Source of the DNA: DUPU01 sp050952465
GTDB taxonomy: Bacteria > Bacillota > Dehalobacteriia > Dehalobacteriales > Dehalobacteriaceae
Assembly (NCBI GenBank): GCA_050952465.1
Contig: JBMNKZ010000002.1
Location: 186,001 to 250,000, forward strand
Reading direction: 5' to 3'
DNA: 64,000 nt
A model generated the notes under the pieces. The model was not told the origin of the DNA, ran no database searches, and saw only the letters and a list, made by a program, of their open reading frames with translations. This document shows, piece after piece, positions 7,773 through 17,241 of the stretch. Position 1 is the first letter of the stretch; every line of letters starts with the position of its first letter. A program made the translations under genes and the position numbers.

Positions 7773-9773
7773 TTAAAAACCTGGATTATCACTAAGTAGC
7801 CAGGTGCTTAACAGAGGGTATTTGCTGATTACTGAAAAATCCTCTATCTGATTTTGCCTAAAGTCAATGTACTTTAAATTCGCCAACTGATCCAAAGTAT
7901 CTATATGGATAATTTTATTATTACTAAGATTTAAGTGTTCCAGATTAGTCAGGCTATTTATTGCAGATATATCCTGAAGATTATTATTGCTTAAATCCAA
8001 TTTAACTAATTTTGTTAAATTTTCAATTCCCGTTAGATCAATTAAGTTGTTATAACTAAGATTCAAAACTTCCAAGCCGGTTAAGTTTTTAACAACTTCT
8101 ATATCCTCGAAAGTATACCCGCTAATAATCAATTCTTTTAAATGGATTTGTCTTTGTATAGGCTGCCAGTCATTTATTGCACAAAAGCTTAGATCAAGCT
8201 GCCTTAAATTTTCAAGCCGGTCTAGAACATCTATATTCTCAACCTTCGTATCTCTTAATTCTAGAAACCTTAGATTTGTTAATGATTTCAGGGGACTAAT
8301 GTCCTTGATAGGATTCCCCAGGACCGCTAATGTTTGAAGGCCCTGTAATGAACTAAGGGCATCTATTTCTTTAATCATGTTATGTCTTAGATATAGTTTT
8401 TCTAAGCCAGTCAAATTACCTAAAGGTTTTAAATCTTCGATTTGATTATCGCTCAAGGCTAAGGTCCTAATAGCCGGCAGGTCTGCCAAAGGTGTAATAT
8501 CACTTATTTTGTTAATGCTGATACCTAGTGTTATTAGCTTTTTTAAGTATTTTAAAGACTGAATATTAGATATCTGGTTCCCGGAAATATATAACTCCTT
8601 TACGTTGGTGTTATTAGCTAAGATAGAAATATCATTAACTTTATTAAAGTCAAGGTTTAAGTATTCTAGCTTACTTAATTCTCCAATAGCCGCAATATCT
8701 GATATATTATTGTTGCTAAGATTTAAACTTTTTAGGTTTTCGAGGTATTCTATCCCCTCTAAACTCTCAATACCTTTTTCCTTTAAACTTAGCTCCGTTA
8801 TTTCCAGTACATCTTTTCGCGTCAAAGTTTTCGCCTGAGTTTTCCCTAGGGAACGTTTAATCTCCGTTGCCAAGTTTTCGTCGGTAAAGACCAAGGACTG
8901 ATCAGTGAATACTTTCCCTTTACCGGCAAATAGTACTATCAGGAACAGTATGCATATTGATATCAAGACAGGTGTTATTTTTTTTAATATACTCTTTTGA
9001 CTTCTCTCAGTTCTTGTTATTGGGCCTCTCAAGTTTACAGCATTTTCGTGATCTTTATTGTTATTTTTCAAATATACTGCTACTAATTCTTCGACGTTTT
9101 TGGGCCTTTCCCCAGGATCAGACTGTAATGTTTTCTTTAAAACAATTCTTAACCCATCGGGGACAGCTTCTAGTTTTTCTTTACCTATTGAACTATTATT
9201 TGAACTTTCACCTGTTAATAGAAAATATAGTATTAATCCTATGTGATAAATATCTGCGCTAATGGCCTCATTTGATACATATATAAGATCTTCAACACCT
9301 AGTGAAGCAAGCTTTAATTCATTAGCGGAAGTAACCTTAAGTTTTTTAAGCAGATTATCGCCGGTTATAGTTAAGCCCTGGCTATGAAAATGTTGAAATA
9401 TCCCCGCTAATTGTAAAAACCAAGAAGCTATTAATTCTTCCTCTACCTTTTCTTTATTAAAAATAATCCTATCCAGATTATTTCCTTCAATATAATCCAT
9501 TACTAAATAAAAATTACTGTTAAAAACAAAGAAATCTGTAAACCTTGGTAAACCAGGGTTACTTTGATTAACTAAAATAGCTGCCTTTTTCTTAAACTCT
9601 CCCAGAGTATTTTCTATCCCCTGACTGGTATCTTTAATATTAGTTTCCCTGATAAGAACTTCCGTATTTTCTAGCCTTATATCCTCTGCTAAATATAAAT
9701 TATACCCATTTTCCACCGTAAGGACTTTTGTTATAAGATATCTGGACTCAAGCATACAGCCGGTAATTAACAC
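7773..9773 (-). CDS. Membrane pseudokinase with leucine-rich repeats
   Basis: It has the same layout as the downstream kinase: kinase fold (about 10-235), transmembrane helix at about 266-283, then LRRs such as LNLSNNNISDIAAI. The catalytic signatures are gone. The ATP-binding lysine position reads VLIRET (Arg42), the HRDLKxxN loop is replaced by TITGDNLLKKL (135-145), and DFG is replaced by ASLG (156-159); the Gly loop is also degenerate. Fold-level motifs remain (LVMDYIEG, ADIYHIGLILYFLLTG, PGERPKN). It probably cannot phosphorylate and may sense ligands or regulate its neighbour. The GTG start at 9773 follows AGGTGA. The gap to the kinase is about 15-24 bases, so the two should be cotranscribed. 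Confidence 0.8.
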   Translation of the reverse strand: MLITGCMLESRYLITKVLTVENGYNLYLAEDIRLENTEVLIRETNIKDTSQGIENTLGEFKKKAAILVNQSNPGLPRFTDFFVFNSNFYLVMDYIEGNNLDRIIFNKEKVEEELIASWFLQLAGIFQHFHSQGLTITGDNLLKKLKVTSANELKLASLGVEDLIYVSNEAISADIYHIGLILYFLLTGESSNNSSIGKEKLEAVPDGLRIVLKKTLQSDPGERPKNVEELVAVYLKNNNKDHENAVNLRGPITRTERSQKSILKKITPVLISICILFLIVLFAGKGKVFTDQSLVFTDENLATEIKRSLGKTQAKTLTRKDVLEITELSLKEKGIESLEGIEYLENLKSLNLSNNNISDIAAIGELSKLEYLNLDFNKVNDISILANNTNVKELYISGNQISNIQSLKYLKKLITLGISINKISDITPLADLPAIRTLALSDNQIEDLKPLGNLTGLEKLYLRHNMIKEIDALSSLQGLQTLAVLGNPIKDISPLKSLTNLRFLELRDTKVENIDVLDRLENLRQLDLSFCAINDWQPIQRQIHLKELIISGYTFEDIEVVKNLTGLEVLNLSYNNLIDLTGIENLTKLVKLDLSNNNLQDISAINSLTNLEHLNLSNNKIIHIDTLDQLANLKYIDFRQNQIEDFSVISKYPLLSTWLLSDNPGF

Positions 9774-9790
9774 TTTGGGGTTTCACCTAC

Positions 9791-10855
9791 CTATTTGTAA
9801 TATTTCAACTCGACCTCTTCCGCTCCAATGCCTATTTTTATAACATCATTTAGCTTTAACTTGTATTCCTGCGAGGGAAGTAATTCATTACCGTTTAGGA
9901 AGGTCCCAAATTTACTTTCCAGATCAACTATAAGGGTTTCAGGTTCCTTTACTTTTATCATAAAGTGCTTCCTACTTATGGAGCGGCTTGTAAAAACCAG
10001 ACTATTTTCTGAAGACCTCCCGATAAATATTTCTTTATCGGTAATAGCATAAACTTGATTTCCGTTATATTTAAGAAATCCTAATGGAGCCACGGTCTCT
10101 TCCTCAAAATTACCTTCAATAACTAACTTTAAATCCTCTTTTTCACTGGTCAAAAGGGGATTTAAGACTTTTAATACGGGAATAAGAATTTCCTTTTTGG
10201 ATTTTTTAAAAAAATACCACAATGAATTTTGCAATCTTTCTACAGAGATATTTTTTATTGTAATGGGTATATTAGAACTTATTTCATCGGTGAAGTTTAG
10301 GGTTACCCTGTCATTTTCTACATAATAATTATTTAGTTTAATGATACTGGGGAAAATATTGTTTTCTTTAAAGTGCTTTAAAGCAAGATAAGCATCATTC
10401 ATTCCCCTGATAGTAGACTCTTTATACTCGGCAATTGATGAAAAGTTCTCCAGGTCATCATGGAGGAGATAAGCCCTTACTCTGCTACAGTTTATAAGTT
10501 TATCAAAAAATATATCATTGTATCTGAATACTATATAGTTACGCTCAAAATATTTAGCGAACTCACTTTTTACATCCTTATCCCGCATAAAATAATGCAG
10601 TCTGTTTAAACCATTAATTGCCGAACCAAACATTAGGTTTTTGTCTAAATCCATCACTGTTTTAAGCCTGTTTCTATAATCTTCTTTAAATAAGAGGTAT
10701 CCATAAATATGAATCAGTTCTTTAACAATGTTTTCGGTTAAGACCATGGTATTTGTCCCAAACACTCTAATTTGTTCTTTACTGTTAGCAAATCGAATAT
10801 CATTCAGCTGTCTCTCAACATATTCAATCGCTTTACCTATACCAAATAAGTCCAT
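9791..10855 (-). CDS. FHA-domain protein, first gene of the LRR-kinase operon
   Basis: The product has 354 residues. The C-terminal 85 or so form a forkhead-associated domain: IGRSSENSL, then SISRKHFMI, then VDLESKFGTFLNG. These are the conserved Gly-Arg-Ser, Ser-x-x-His and Asn-Gly positions that bind phosphothreonine peptides. The N-terminal 260 residues are helix-rich and I do not recognise them. ATG at 10855 follows AAAAGGAAAGGCAG. The gene is 17 bases upstream of the pseudokinase gene. An FHA protein encoded beside a Ser/Thr kinase commonly reads out that kinase's phosphorylation, so a shared signalling path is inferred. Confidence 0.8.
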   Translation of the reverse strand: MDLFGIGKAIEYVERQLNDIRFANSKEQIRVFGTNTMVLTENIVKELIHIYGYLLFKEDYRNRLKTVMDLDKNLMFGSAINGLNRLHYFMRDKDVKSEFAKYFERNYIVFRYNDIFFDKLINCSRVRAYLLHDDLENFSSIAEYKESTIRGMNDAYLALKHFKENNIFPSIIKLNNYYVENDRVTLNFTDEISSNIPITIKNISVERLQNSLWYFFKKSKKEILIPVLKVLNPLLTSEKEDLKLVIEGNFEEETVAPLGFLKYNGNQVYAITDKEIFIGRSSENSLVFTSRSISRKHFMIKVKEPETLIVDLESKFGTFLNGNELLPSQEYKLKLNDVIKIGIGAEEVELKYYK

Positions 10856-11050
10856 ATTAGCCTGCCTTTCCTTTTAGTTCTTTCTTTAAACAAACTCCCC
10901 CCAAATTTTCACTTATCCTGACCATTCGATAATATTCAACAAAAACATCACTAAATCCTTGTCAAAACGAATCTTTCCTCAATAGCTGTTTTTACACAAT
11001 TCATAAGCTCATTATTTATTACAGATTGGCTCAAAATTTGACAAGTAACA
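10856..11050. other. Intergenic, AT-rich; upstream of FHA-kinase operon
   Basis: No gene is seen here. The stretch is AT-rich and must hold the promoter of the minus-strand FHA-pseudokinase-kinase operon, but I cannot point to a convincing -35/-10 pair. Confidence 0.3.
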
Positions 11051-11099
11051 AAAACAGGGTACTGTCCCTTAAAATCTCTAAGGGACAATACCCCATTTT
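11051..11099. repeat. Hairpin repeat, family copy 1
   Basis: Arms AAAACAGGGTACTGTCCC and GGGACAATACCCCATTTT face each other across a short loop; the 21-base arms pair with three mismatches. The same sequence type recurs at 14692, 17315 and 20481, with a degenerate single arm near 13030. It may act as a bidirectional terminator or be a REP-like element. Confidence 0.6.
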
Positions 11100-11185
11100 A
11101 GCTTTTTTTACTTAACCTTGACTTAACATGCTTTTTATGTGAAAACAGGTAAAACACTTGTTATCTCTATCTGTCACTTATTTCC

Positions 11186-11412
11186 TTACTGCTTATTTGT
11201 TAATTGTGGATTAATAATCTGAAATTTACCATTTTTAAATACAATATCTCCTATAAAAGTAACGTCTCCTAAAAACTGTGAACTTGCAAACTCTTCAAAC
11301 AACACACCTAGTGGAACTTTTATTTTTAACCCATTGGAAATGTCAAAGTAAACAATATTTCCATAAGCTATATTGTTATAAGTAAACTCCCGATATTCTA
11401 GGGAATATCAAT
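11186..11412 (-). pseudogene. Remnant of an unidentified gene, 3' end
   Basis: A minus-strand frame of about 75 codons ending at TAA (11188-11186) has protein-like composition. It reads for example GNIVYFDISNGLKIKVPLG, then GDVTFIGDIVFKNGKFQI. There is no plausible start, and an in-frame stop lies just upstream near 11412. It looks like the C-terminal stub of a lost gene; I do not recognise the family. Confidence 0.3.
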
Positions 11413-11511
11413 GGTATAACTATGAGCCCAAGGCAGAACAATTAGCAGGTTCGTTCCAGGATGGCGTGGTAACCCCCTGCGATAAAGATATTGATAAAGC
11501 TCCTATAAAAA
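11413..11511 (+). pseudogene. Possible plus-strand gene remnant abutting the MATE gene
   Basis: A plus-strand frame reads through YNYEPKAEQLAGSF and GVVTPCDKDIDK to TAA at about 11511, with no start codon and no room for a complete gene. It abuts the minus-strand fragment at 11186-11412, suggesting a deletion or recombination scar. The family is unknown and this could be chance. Confidence 0.2.
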
Positions 11512-12837
11512 TCAAATAATACTTTCTCTTTTCATTTTATAGTAGCCGACGATATCTGCAAGTGCCCAGCCGATGGGAATGGCCCACCAAATACCCACAA
11601 TACCGATAGCCGGCACTGCAGAGAGGATATAAGCCAAAGCTACTCTTGATCCGAGGCTCACAATGGTAAGAACGATAGACATGCTAGGCTTGCCATAGCC
11701 CCGGTACAGGCCGTAGAACATAAACAAATAGCCAATTAAACAGTAAAAACTACCCTCAATGTATAAGTACTTCATCCCCATCTTGATTATTTCCACTTCT
11801 TCCGCCTTAATAAAAATACCCATAAGAGGTTTAGCAAATACAACCACCAGTATAGAAATCGCTACACAGTAGAGAGTAATAATCTTTACCGCAGAACGAA
11901 TCCCATTACGGATGCGCTGCTCCTTTTTTGCCCCCTTGTTCTGGGCGATAAAAGTGGAAAAAGCGTTACCGAAGTCCTGAGCAGGCATATAGGCAAAACT
12001 ATCGATTTTAACGGCTGCCGCAAAAGCCGCCATTACCGATACGCCAAAGCTGTTAACGAGGCCCTGTATCATCAGGATGCCAAAATTCATGATGGACTGT
12101 TGAATGCTTGAAAGAAGGGAGTAATTTGCAATCAACTTTAGAAGGCCGCTGTTAAAATGCAAATGCCTGCGCTCCGGGCGTATTTGGGGCACCATCGCAA
12201 AGCTGTAGATCGCAATACCGACGGCAGAAAACCCCTGGGCAATTATAGTCGCAAAGGCCGCGCCGCTAACACCCATTTCCAGTGGTACAATGAAAATAAT
12301 ATCTAGCACAATATTAATTACCGCGGATATAATGAGAAAAATAAGGGGCACAACAGAATTCCCTATGCTCCTAAGTGCTGCAGAAAAATAATTGTATATA
12401 AAGGTAAAACCGATGCCGTAAAAAACAATCTGCAAATATTGTCTCGTATCAACCAATACATTTTTAGGAATTTGTATAAAATATAGTATCCTGTCAATAA
12501 AGATTAGGGCAAACACATTTATTATTACGGTAATCAGGGCGATAAACCAAAAAGAAGTAAAAACGCTCCTTTTAAGTTTTTCCATATCTCCTGCTCCAAA
12601 AGACATTGATATTACTACACTGCTGCCCATACATAGCCCCATAATAATAGAAGTTAAAAAAACCATAAGGGTGTAAGAGCTGCCCACCGCTGCAAGAGCA
12701 CCAGCTCCAATAAACTTTCCGACTATGATTGTATCTGCTACGTTATATAATTGTTGAAACATGTTTCCGATAATCATAGGTATCGCAAAGCGTAACATTA
12801 CGCTTGTCTCTTTACCGCAAGTTAGGTCTTCAGCCAT
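11512..12837 (-). CDS. MATE-family multidrug/Na+ efflux transporter
   Basis: This is a polytopic membrane protein of about 441 residues with twelve predicted helices in two homologous halves. The N-terminus MAEDLTCGKETSVMLRFAIP followed by MIIGNMFQQLYNVADTIIVG is the hallmark of the NorM/DinF-type MATE group. These antiporters export cationic drugs or metabolites using Na+ or H+ gradients. ATG at 12837 matches family starts; the in-frame TTG at 12870 has no family support, although neither start has a strong ribosome site. The gene appears monocistronic, with a terminator of the upstream unit at 12956 and gene fragments downstream. Confidence 0.85.
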   Translation of the reverse strand: MAEDLTCGKETSVMLRFAIPMIIGNMFQQLYNVADTIIVGKFIGAGALAAVGSSYTLMVFLTSIIMGLCMGSSVVISMSFGAGDMEKLKRSVFTSFWFIALITVIINVFALIFIDRILYFIQIPKNVLVDTRQYLQIVFYGIGFTFIYNYFSAALRSIGNSVVPLIFLIISAVINIVLDIIFIVPLEMGVSGAAFATIIAQGFSAVGIAIYSFAMVPQIRPERRHLHFNSGLLKLIANYSLLSSIQQSIMNFGILMIQGLVNSFGVSVMAAFAAAVKIDSFAYMPAQDFGNAFSTFIAQNKGAKKEQRIRNGIRSAVKIITLYCVAISILVVVFAKPLMGIFIKAEEVEIIKMGMKYLYIEGSFYCLIGYLFMFYGLYRGYGKPSMSIVLTIVSLGSRVALAYILSAVPAIGIVGIWWAIPIGWALADIVGYYKMKRESII

Positions 12838-12955
12838 TCCTAACCAGTTCCGCTGGACACGGGACAACAACAGGTTAGTTTTATGTTTTTCAAGTGGATT
12901 TTTAATAAATGTATCCAGACCAGCATCATCCTTTTATTTCATATCGCAACTATAG

Positions 12956-12990
12956 GAAAAAGGCTGTGTCAATTGATACAGCCTTTTCAA
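12956..12990 (-). terminator. Terminator of the sigma/anti-sigma transcription unit
   Basis: A near-perfect hairpin GGCTGTGTCAATTGATACAGCC is followed on the minus strand by a T-run. It sits between the end of the anti-sigma gene (13110) and the MATE gene, both read leftwards. Confidence 0.75.
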
Positions 12991-13109
12991 TATATGATAA
13001 TAGTACAGAATCACTAAAAATTTAGCAAGCAACAAAAATAGGGTGCCCATCCTGTGGTATATAACGCTATAACCATAACATTTATATTCTCAACTTTGAA
13101 CTTGGTAAT

Positions 13110-14069
13110 CTATTCTGTTAAAAAATATCTTGTTAATATAACGCCCAATCCCATAACAATGGCAATAAAGACATAAAGCAGGAATAACTCTGCTTTTCCC
13201 ATGTTTGCCCTCACTTGGTTGCCAGGATCCTCCTGATTTTTAAAATTGTCAGTGATTTCTCTCCCTTCTGCATCGTACATGGACGTTGCAACCAAACGAG
13301 GATTATACAAAGTATCATCTGTTGAGTTTTCATAAAGGCTCGTCAGCTCTTCATCAGAAAAGATCTCCAGGAACTGTTGATTTTCAACATTGAATTTGAG
13401 TGTTCTCCTTACCCTATCTTTTGCAAGATCACCCGGATTAGTATAGGCAGTAAAATCCAATCCGTAGTACTTGATTTCATCCGAAAGACTATATCCGCTT
13501 ACGACATAATGTAACTCGTTTTTAATTTTAATAGGAAAAATCTGCAAAACCGAAGAATAATCGGAAGACCTGATTTTAGCACTAATAATCCTGTATCTTT
13601 GATTAAACCCCTTGACCAGAACAGCCGCTCCGTTGACATTGGCTCTTTCCTGATCCTTGAATGTAGCAACCAGCACGCCGTCAACCTCTTTTGTCTCCAA
13701 TACGTAAGCATTAACTGATGGTTCAAACGGAGCGATAAATTCTGTTATGCCAGCTGCCAGATGACTTTTGTCATTGGTAAAATTATATTCCGAAGTATAG
13801 ATCAGCCAGGACAATATCAATGTCAGGACAACACACAATACTGCGGCAAGAAGCCGAGCCCTTTTGACTTTCTTAAGGAATTTCAGCTCAATCACCGGCA
13901 CTTTTTCAGTGTTTCCGATATCGGCAACCATCTGTTCATATACATTTTTACAATCATGACAGATATCCAGGTGCTCTTCAACAGCATGATTTGTTTCATC
14001 ACTGGTCAGTTTCTCAATATAGTTGGGAAGTAGGTCCTGAACAATGCCGCATGTCAACTCTTTTTTCAT
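13110..14069 (-). CDS. Zinc-finger anti-sigma factor, membrane-anchored
   Basis: The product is about 319 residues. The N-terminal MKKELTCGIVQDLLPNYIE, then VEEHLDICHDCKNVYEQM, is the zf-HC2/ZAS anti-sigma domain (His-x3-Cys-x2-Cys). A membrane helix follows at about residues 70-90 (LLAAVLCVVLTLILSWLIY), then a long extracytoplasmic region and a second helix near the C-terminus (ELFLLYVFIAIVMGLGVIL). ATG at 14069 overlaps the stop of the sigma factor gene (ATGA) and has GGAGGGACGG before it; an upstream start at 14126 would lie inside the sigma gene. It should hold the adjacent ECF sigma factor inactive until an envelope signal arrives. Confidence 0.8.
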   Translation of the reverse strand: MKKELTCGIVQDLLPNYIEKLTSDETNHAVEEHLDICHDCKNVYEQMVADIGNTEKVPVIELKFLKKVKRARLLAAVLCVVLTLILSWLIYTSEYNFTNDKSHLAAGITEFIAPFEPSVNAYVLETKEVDGVLVATFKDQERANVNGAAVLVKGFNQRYRIISAKIRSSDYSSVLQIFPIKIKNELHYVVSGYSLSDEIKYYGLDFTAYTNPGDLAKDRVRRTLKFNVENQQFLEIFSDEELTSLYENSTDDTLYNPRLVATSMYDAEGREITDNFKNQEDPGNQVRANMGKAELFLLYVFIAIVMGLGVILTRYFLTE

Positions 14070-14554
14070 TTCCGTCCCTCCTTCGCTAGTTTTTGTTTGC
14101 CCCGATAAAAAGTAACGCGCGCCCATGTCTCATTTCTCTTTAATATTTCACCAATTTCTCGGAAACTAAGCTCCCCTGTTAGTCTTAAGTACATAACTTC
14201 TCGGGTTTTTTCATCCAAACTCTGAAGTTTTTGATACAGTACGACTTTAGATTCATTTACTAAAACTGAACCTTCAACATTTTCTTTCGCTGGGAGACTG
14301 TCCGAAATTTCGTCGATAGGATTTGATGCGTATCTTTTCCTTTTTTTATTTTCTTTGAACAATAAATGCTTTGCAATCTGACAAAGCCAGACGGATATTT
14401 TACAGTCTCCTCGAAAATTACCATATGTTTTGATTGCTTGATAGAAGGTTTCCTGGGTCAATTCTTCAGATAAGTCGGCATCATGAGTCATGCAGAATAG
14501 ATACTTGAAAACCATTTGAAAATAATCATTATAAAGCTTTTCCATATCCTGCAC
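14066..14554 (-). CDS. ECF-type RNA polymerase sigma factor
   Basis: This 162-residue sigma-70 family protein contains region 2 (YNDYFQMVFKYLFCMTHDAD, then SEELTQETFYQAIKTY) and region 4 (YLRLTGELSFREIGEILKR). There is no region 1 or 3, which defines the ECF group. The GTG start at 14554 follows AGGAGGTGATTGA. Its stop overlaps the anti-sigma gene start, so the two are translationally coupled and form a typical switch. The target regulon is not evident; autoregulation from the promoter region around 14570-14690 is likely. Confidence 0.85.
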   Translation of the reverse strand: MQDMEKLYNDYFQMVFKYLFCMTHDADLSEELTQETFYQAIKTYGNFRGDCKISVWLCQIAKHLLFKENKKRKRYASNPIDEISDSLPAKENVEGSVLVNESKVVLYQKLQSLDEKTREVMYLRLTGELSFREIGEILKRNETWARVTFYRGKQKLAKEGRK

Positions 14555-14691
14555 TCAATCACCTCCTACTAATAAGTGCTTAAAAAACATGATTCGTTAC
14601 AAAGAAAATATTTTTTAAAAAAATATTCTTTATAAAGATTAACACAATGCTTTTTTATATCAAGCAAACAACAGCCCCGAATATAAATCAA

Positions 14692-14732
14692 TAGGGTATT
14701 ATCTTCTAACATTACTAGGAGATAATACCCTA
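14692..14732. repeat. Hairpin repeat, family copy 2
   Basis: TAGGGTATTATCTTCTA pairs with TAGGAGATAATACCCTA across a seven-base loop. It lies between the ends of the sigma and BlaR1 units and resembles the 11051 and 20481 hairpins (GGGTA...TACCC). Confidence 0.55.
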
Positions 14733-14773
14733 CTAAATCTATACCAAAAAAAGCACAGAAAGGCTTTAATTAA

Positions 14774-16861
14774 TTAATTTACAAACTGCTCGGTAATACT
14801 CACTACATAACCGTCCTTTGTTTCTATCCTGAACGGTACTTTAGCAGCCATATCTGAATAAGTGTTCAGATAGCGGATAAATTCCTTCTTATCTGTAGTG
14901 CTATAAAATCTGTCTCCATCCATTCCAACAAAGTCATTTCCCCAGTCAATGAAGTTATATTTTGTATCCTCGTTTATCTCAAAGGTAAGGTTATCCTCCC
15001 TAGGGTTATGGATGTAGTATCCGTTTGGCATGTCGTAAGATTGAATAGCAAGCTCTTCTATCCTTTTGGTGTCCTCCAAGGTTATCCATTCAACGGGGTC
15101 GAAATGAAATAAATCGGGATAGGACTTAGCAAAATTGGATATAAAACCAATATATGTGCTTGTTGGCGTTTGCAAAAAATCATCCGCCGACGCATTATCT
15201 ATCAATTCAATAATTTCACCATCACCGGGCTGGCCTAATGTTCCATAGATAAAATTCGAGGCAACATGGGATGGGTCAAGACGCCATGGATGGTGACCAT
15301 TATCGCATTGTTTCTGTAATTCGGTGTAATAATCGGCTAATGAGCTTTCAACCTGAGGATCGTTATAATAGACCACCCCGTTACCATCCATCCACCTTTC
15401 CACACACCAAATGCCCTGGCTGCCTTTAATTGCAGGCTGTGATAATAATGCCTGAGCTGTTTCACCTGTAGAGAGTTTAAATTTTGCAATAACATGTTCT
15501 CCGGTAAAAAATTCCTGCGGCAAATATCCTGATGATTCCAAGAATTCTCTTAGGGCAATTTCCATACTCGATAACATATTACCCATCTCACCGGTCCAAA
15601 TTACACCTAAATATTCAGGTTCTTTTTTCTTATAGGAAAAAACCATCAAAGGTTTACCCATGCTGCTGTCTTCCGTAATCCAGCCGTCTATCTCATTCAT
15701 TCCTCCCGCAAGCATAACATTTTGGATGTTATCAGGTTTTAATCTGTATTCGATTGACCATAATTCAATAGGATTGTTCATTAAATCATCAAACACCGCT
15801 AATTTATTCAGGGATTCAATCTTATACTCATCAACTTTAAAATTTTGGTACTCAGCTTCTTCATAACCCTTAATAACCTGTTCTACATACCGATTTGCGT
15901 AATCCTCAACTGTAAGTATTTCATTCTTTGGATTGGAGAGTAGCCCAAAAGAAAGGGCCGCAATGGCAATCACCGCTAAAATGACAACCCAGAACACCGG
16001 TTTTTTGTAATTTATTACGTTTCTAATCCGGCCTTTAGTATCACCTTCGCCAAAGGCAAGAGGAGTAGCTCCTAAAGTCCTCCTTCCTGTGGCAAGCGAT
16101 AACAGGGATGATGAATACTCTTTTTTTACCCCATCCCCCAGTTTTCTTATAACCGCCTCATCACAGGACATTTCCATATCCTTTCCACTTACAAAAAAGG
16201 CTATCCATACCAGAGGATTAAACCAATGGATACACAAGGCTAAATAGCTAATAATCCTGAATACATGGTCAAATCTCCTAATATGTATTTGCTCATGCAA
16301 TAATATATAGTCCTTCTCAGATTTCAATAATGACATTGGCAGGTAAATCCTGGGGCGGATAACCCCAAGCACAAAAGGAGTGTCTATTCCAGGCAAAAGA
16401 TAGATATTGTCCCCGTCATATACCGCATCTTTCAATTTTCTTTTCAATCTAAAGAGGGATACTAGGCTATAAAATAATAGTACCAAAATGCCAACCATCC
16501 ACAGTATTGCACCTATATTAACCCAAATCTGCATAGGGTTTACACTCCCATATATGGTTCCTGCCGGAAGTGATGGGTTGGCAAAATAATCAACGCCTTG
16601 CATTCCTATTCCTGTATTAACCTGAGAAGTATGGGTATATAGAATTTCCCTTGAAATAGGTTTCGGATTAACAGGAATAAGGCTTAACATACTTTCAAAT
16701 GAAAACGGGAATAAGAGTCTGAATAATGCCACAGCCCATAGGGAATAAGAAAAAATTGTTGGGGCTTTCTTCAAAAAAATCCTTGCTAACAGCACAAACA
16801 GTATAACTATACCGCCAATATAACTCATATTGATAACCTGTAAAAAGAACTTTTCCAACAT
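14774..16861 (-). CDS. BlaR1/MecR1-like M56 membrane metallopeptidase
   Basis: The product has 695 residues. The N-terminal 300 contain membrane helices and the M56 zinc-protease motif HEQIH (H189, E190, H193) in ILLHEQIHIRRFDH, followed by MEMSCDEAVIRKLG, as in BlaR1/MecR1. Another helix at about residues 293-311 precedes a C-terminal region of some 380 residues that lacks a recognisable penicillin-binding domain, so the inducing signal is probably not a beta-lactam. The start is two bases after the BlaI-type repressor stop. The pair should work as sensor protease and repressor, the protease triggering repressor cleavage. Confidence 0.8.
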   Translation of the reverse strand: MLEKFFLQVINMSYIGGIVILFVLLARIFLKKAPTIFSYSLWAVALFRLLFPFSFESMLSLIPVNPKPISREILYTHTSQVNTGIGMQGVDYFANPSLPAGTIYGSVNPMQIWVNIGAILWMVGILVLLFYSLVSLFRLKRKLKDAVYDGDNIYLLPGIDTPFVLGVIRPRIYLPMSLLKSEKDYILLHEQIHIRRFDHVFRIISYLALCIHWFNPLVWIAFFVSGKDMEMSCDEAVIRKLGDGVKKEYSSSLLSLATGRRTLGATPLAFGEGDTKGRIRNVINYKKPVFWVVILAVIAIAALSFGLLSNPKNEILTVEDYANRYVEQVIKGYEEAEYQNFKVDEYKIESLNKLAVFDDLMNNPIELWSIEYRLKPDNIQNVMLAGGMNEIDGWITEDSSMGKPLMVFSYKKKEPEYLGVIWTGEMGNMLSSMEIALREFLESSGYLPQEFFTGEHVIAKFKLSTGETAQALLSQPAIKGSQGIWCVERWMDGNGVVYYNDPQVESSLADYYTELQKQCDNGHHPWRLDPSHVASNFIYGTLGQPGDGEIIELIDNASADDFLQTPTSTYIGFISNFAKSYPDLFHFDPVEWITLEDTKRIEELAIQSYDMPNGYYIHNPREDNLTFEINEDTKYNFIDWGNDFVGMDGDRFYSTTDKKEFIRYLNTYSDMAAKVPFRIETKDGYVVSITEQFVN

Positions 16862-16863
16862 AT

Positions 16864-17226
16864 CTAATCCCCCTTATACCCGTCTATCAATCGTTGTATC
16901 TCCTTGACTTCCCTGTCGCTTAGCTTTTTACGGCGCGTAAAAGCCGCAATAAATCTCGGTAACGAACCTTCAAAGGTTTCCTCCAGAAACTGCTCTCCCT
17001 GTAACGCCAAAAATTCATCCCTCGACATCAACGAAATAACCGTTCCATCATTATTCTTAAATATTTCTCTGTCACAAAGTCGTCTAAGCATTGTGTAAGT
17101 TGTTGTCCGTTTCCAGTTAAATTCCTGAGCACATAACTCAGTAAGTTCCCGAGAAGTTACTGGTTCATGTTCCCAGATCAAATCGGCAAATTTTCGTTCC
17201 ATTTCACCTAGTTTATAATTTTTCAT
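16864..17226 (-). CDS. BlaI/MecI-family transcriptional repressor
   Basis: The product is about 120 residues. An N-terminal winged helix (MKNYKLGEMERKFADLIWEH, then VTSRELTELC and KRTTTYTMLRRLCDREIF) matches the penicillinase-repressor family, followed by a dimerisation tail. ATG at 17226 has AGGAGGTGCATGATT in front; an in-frame start at 17277 would run through the operator region and is unlikely. It forms a two-gene operon with the M56 sensor. It presumably represses its own operon through the half-site array at 17242-17282. Confidence 0.85.
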   Translation of the reverse strand: MKNYKLGEMERKFADLIWEHEPVTSRELTELCAQEFNWKRTTTYTMLRRLCDREIFKNNDGTVISLMSRDEFLALQGEQFLEETFEGSLPRFIAAFTRRKKLSDREVKEIQRLIDGYKGD

Positions 17227-17241
17227 AATCATGCACCTCCT

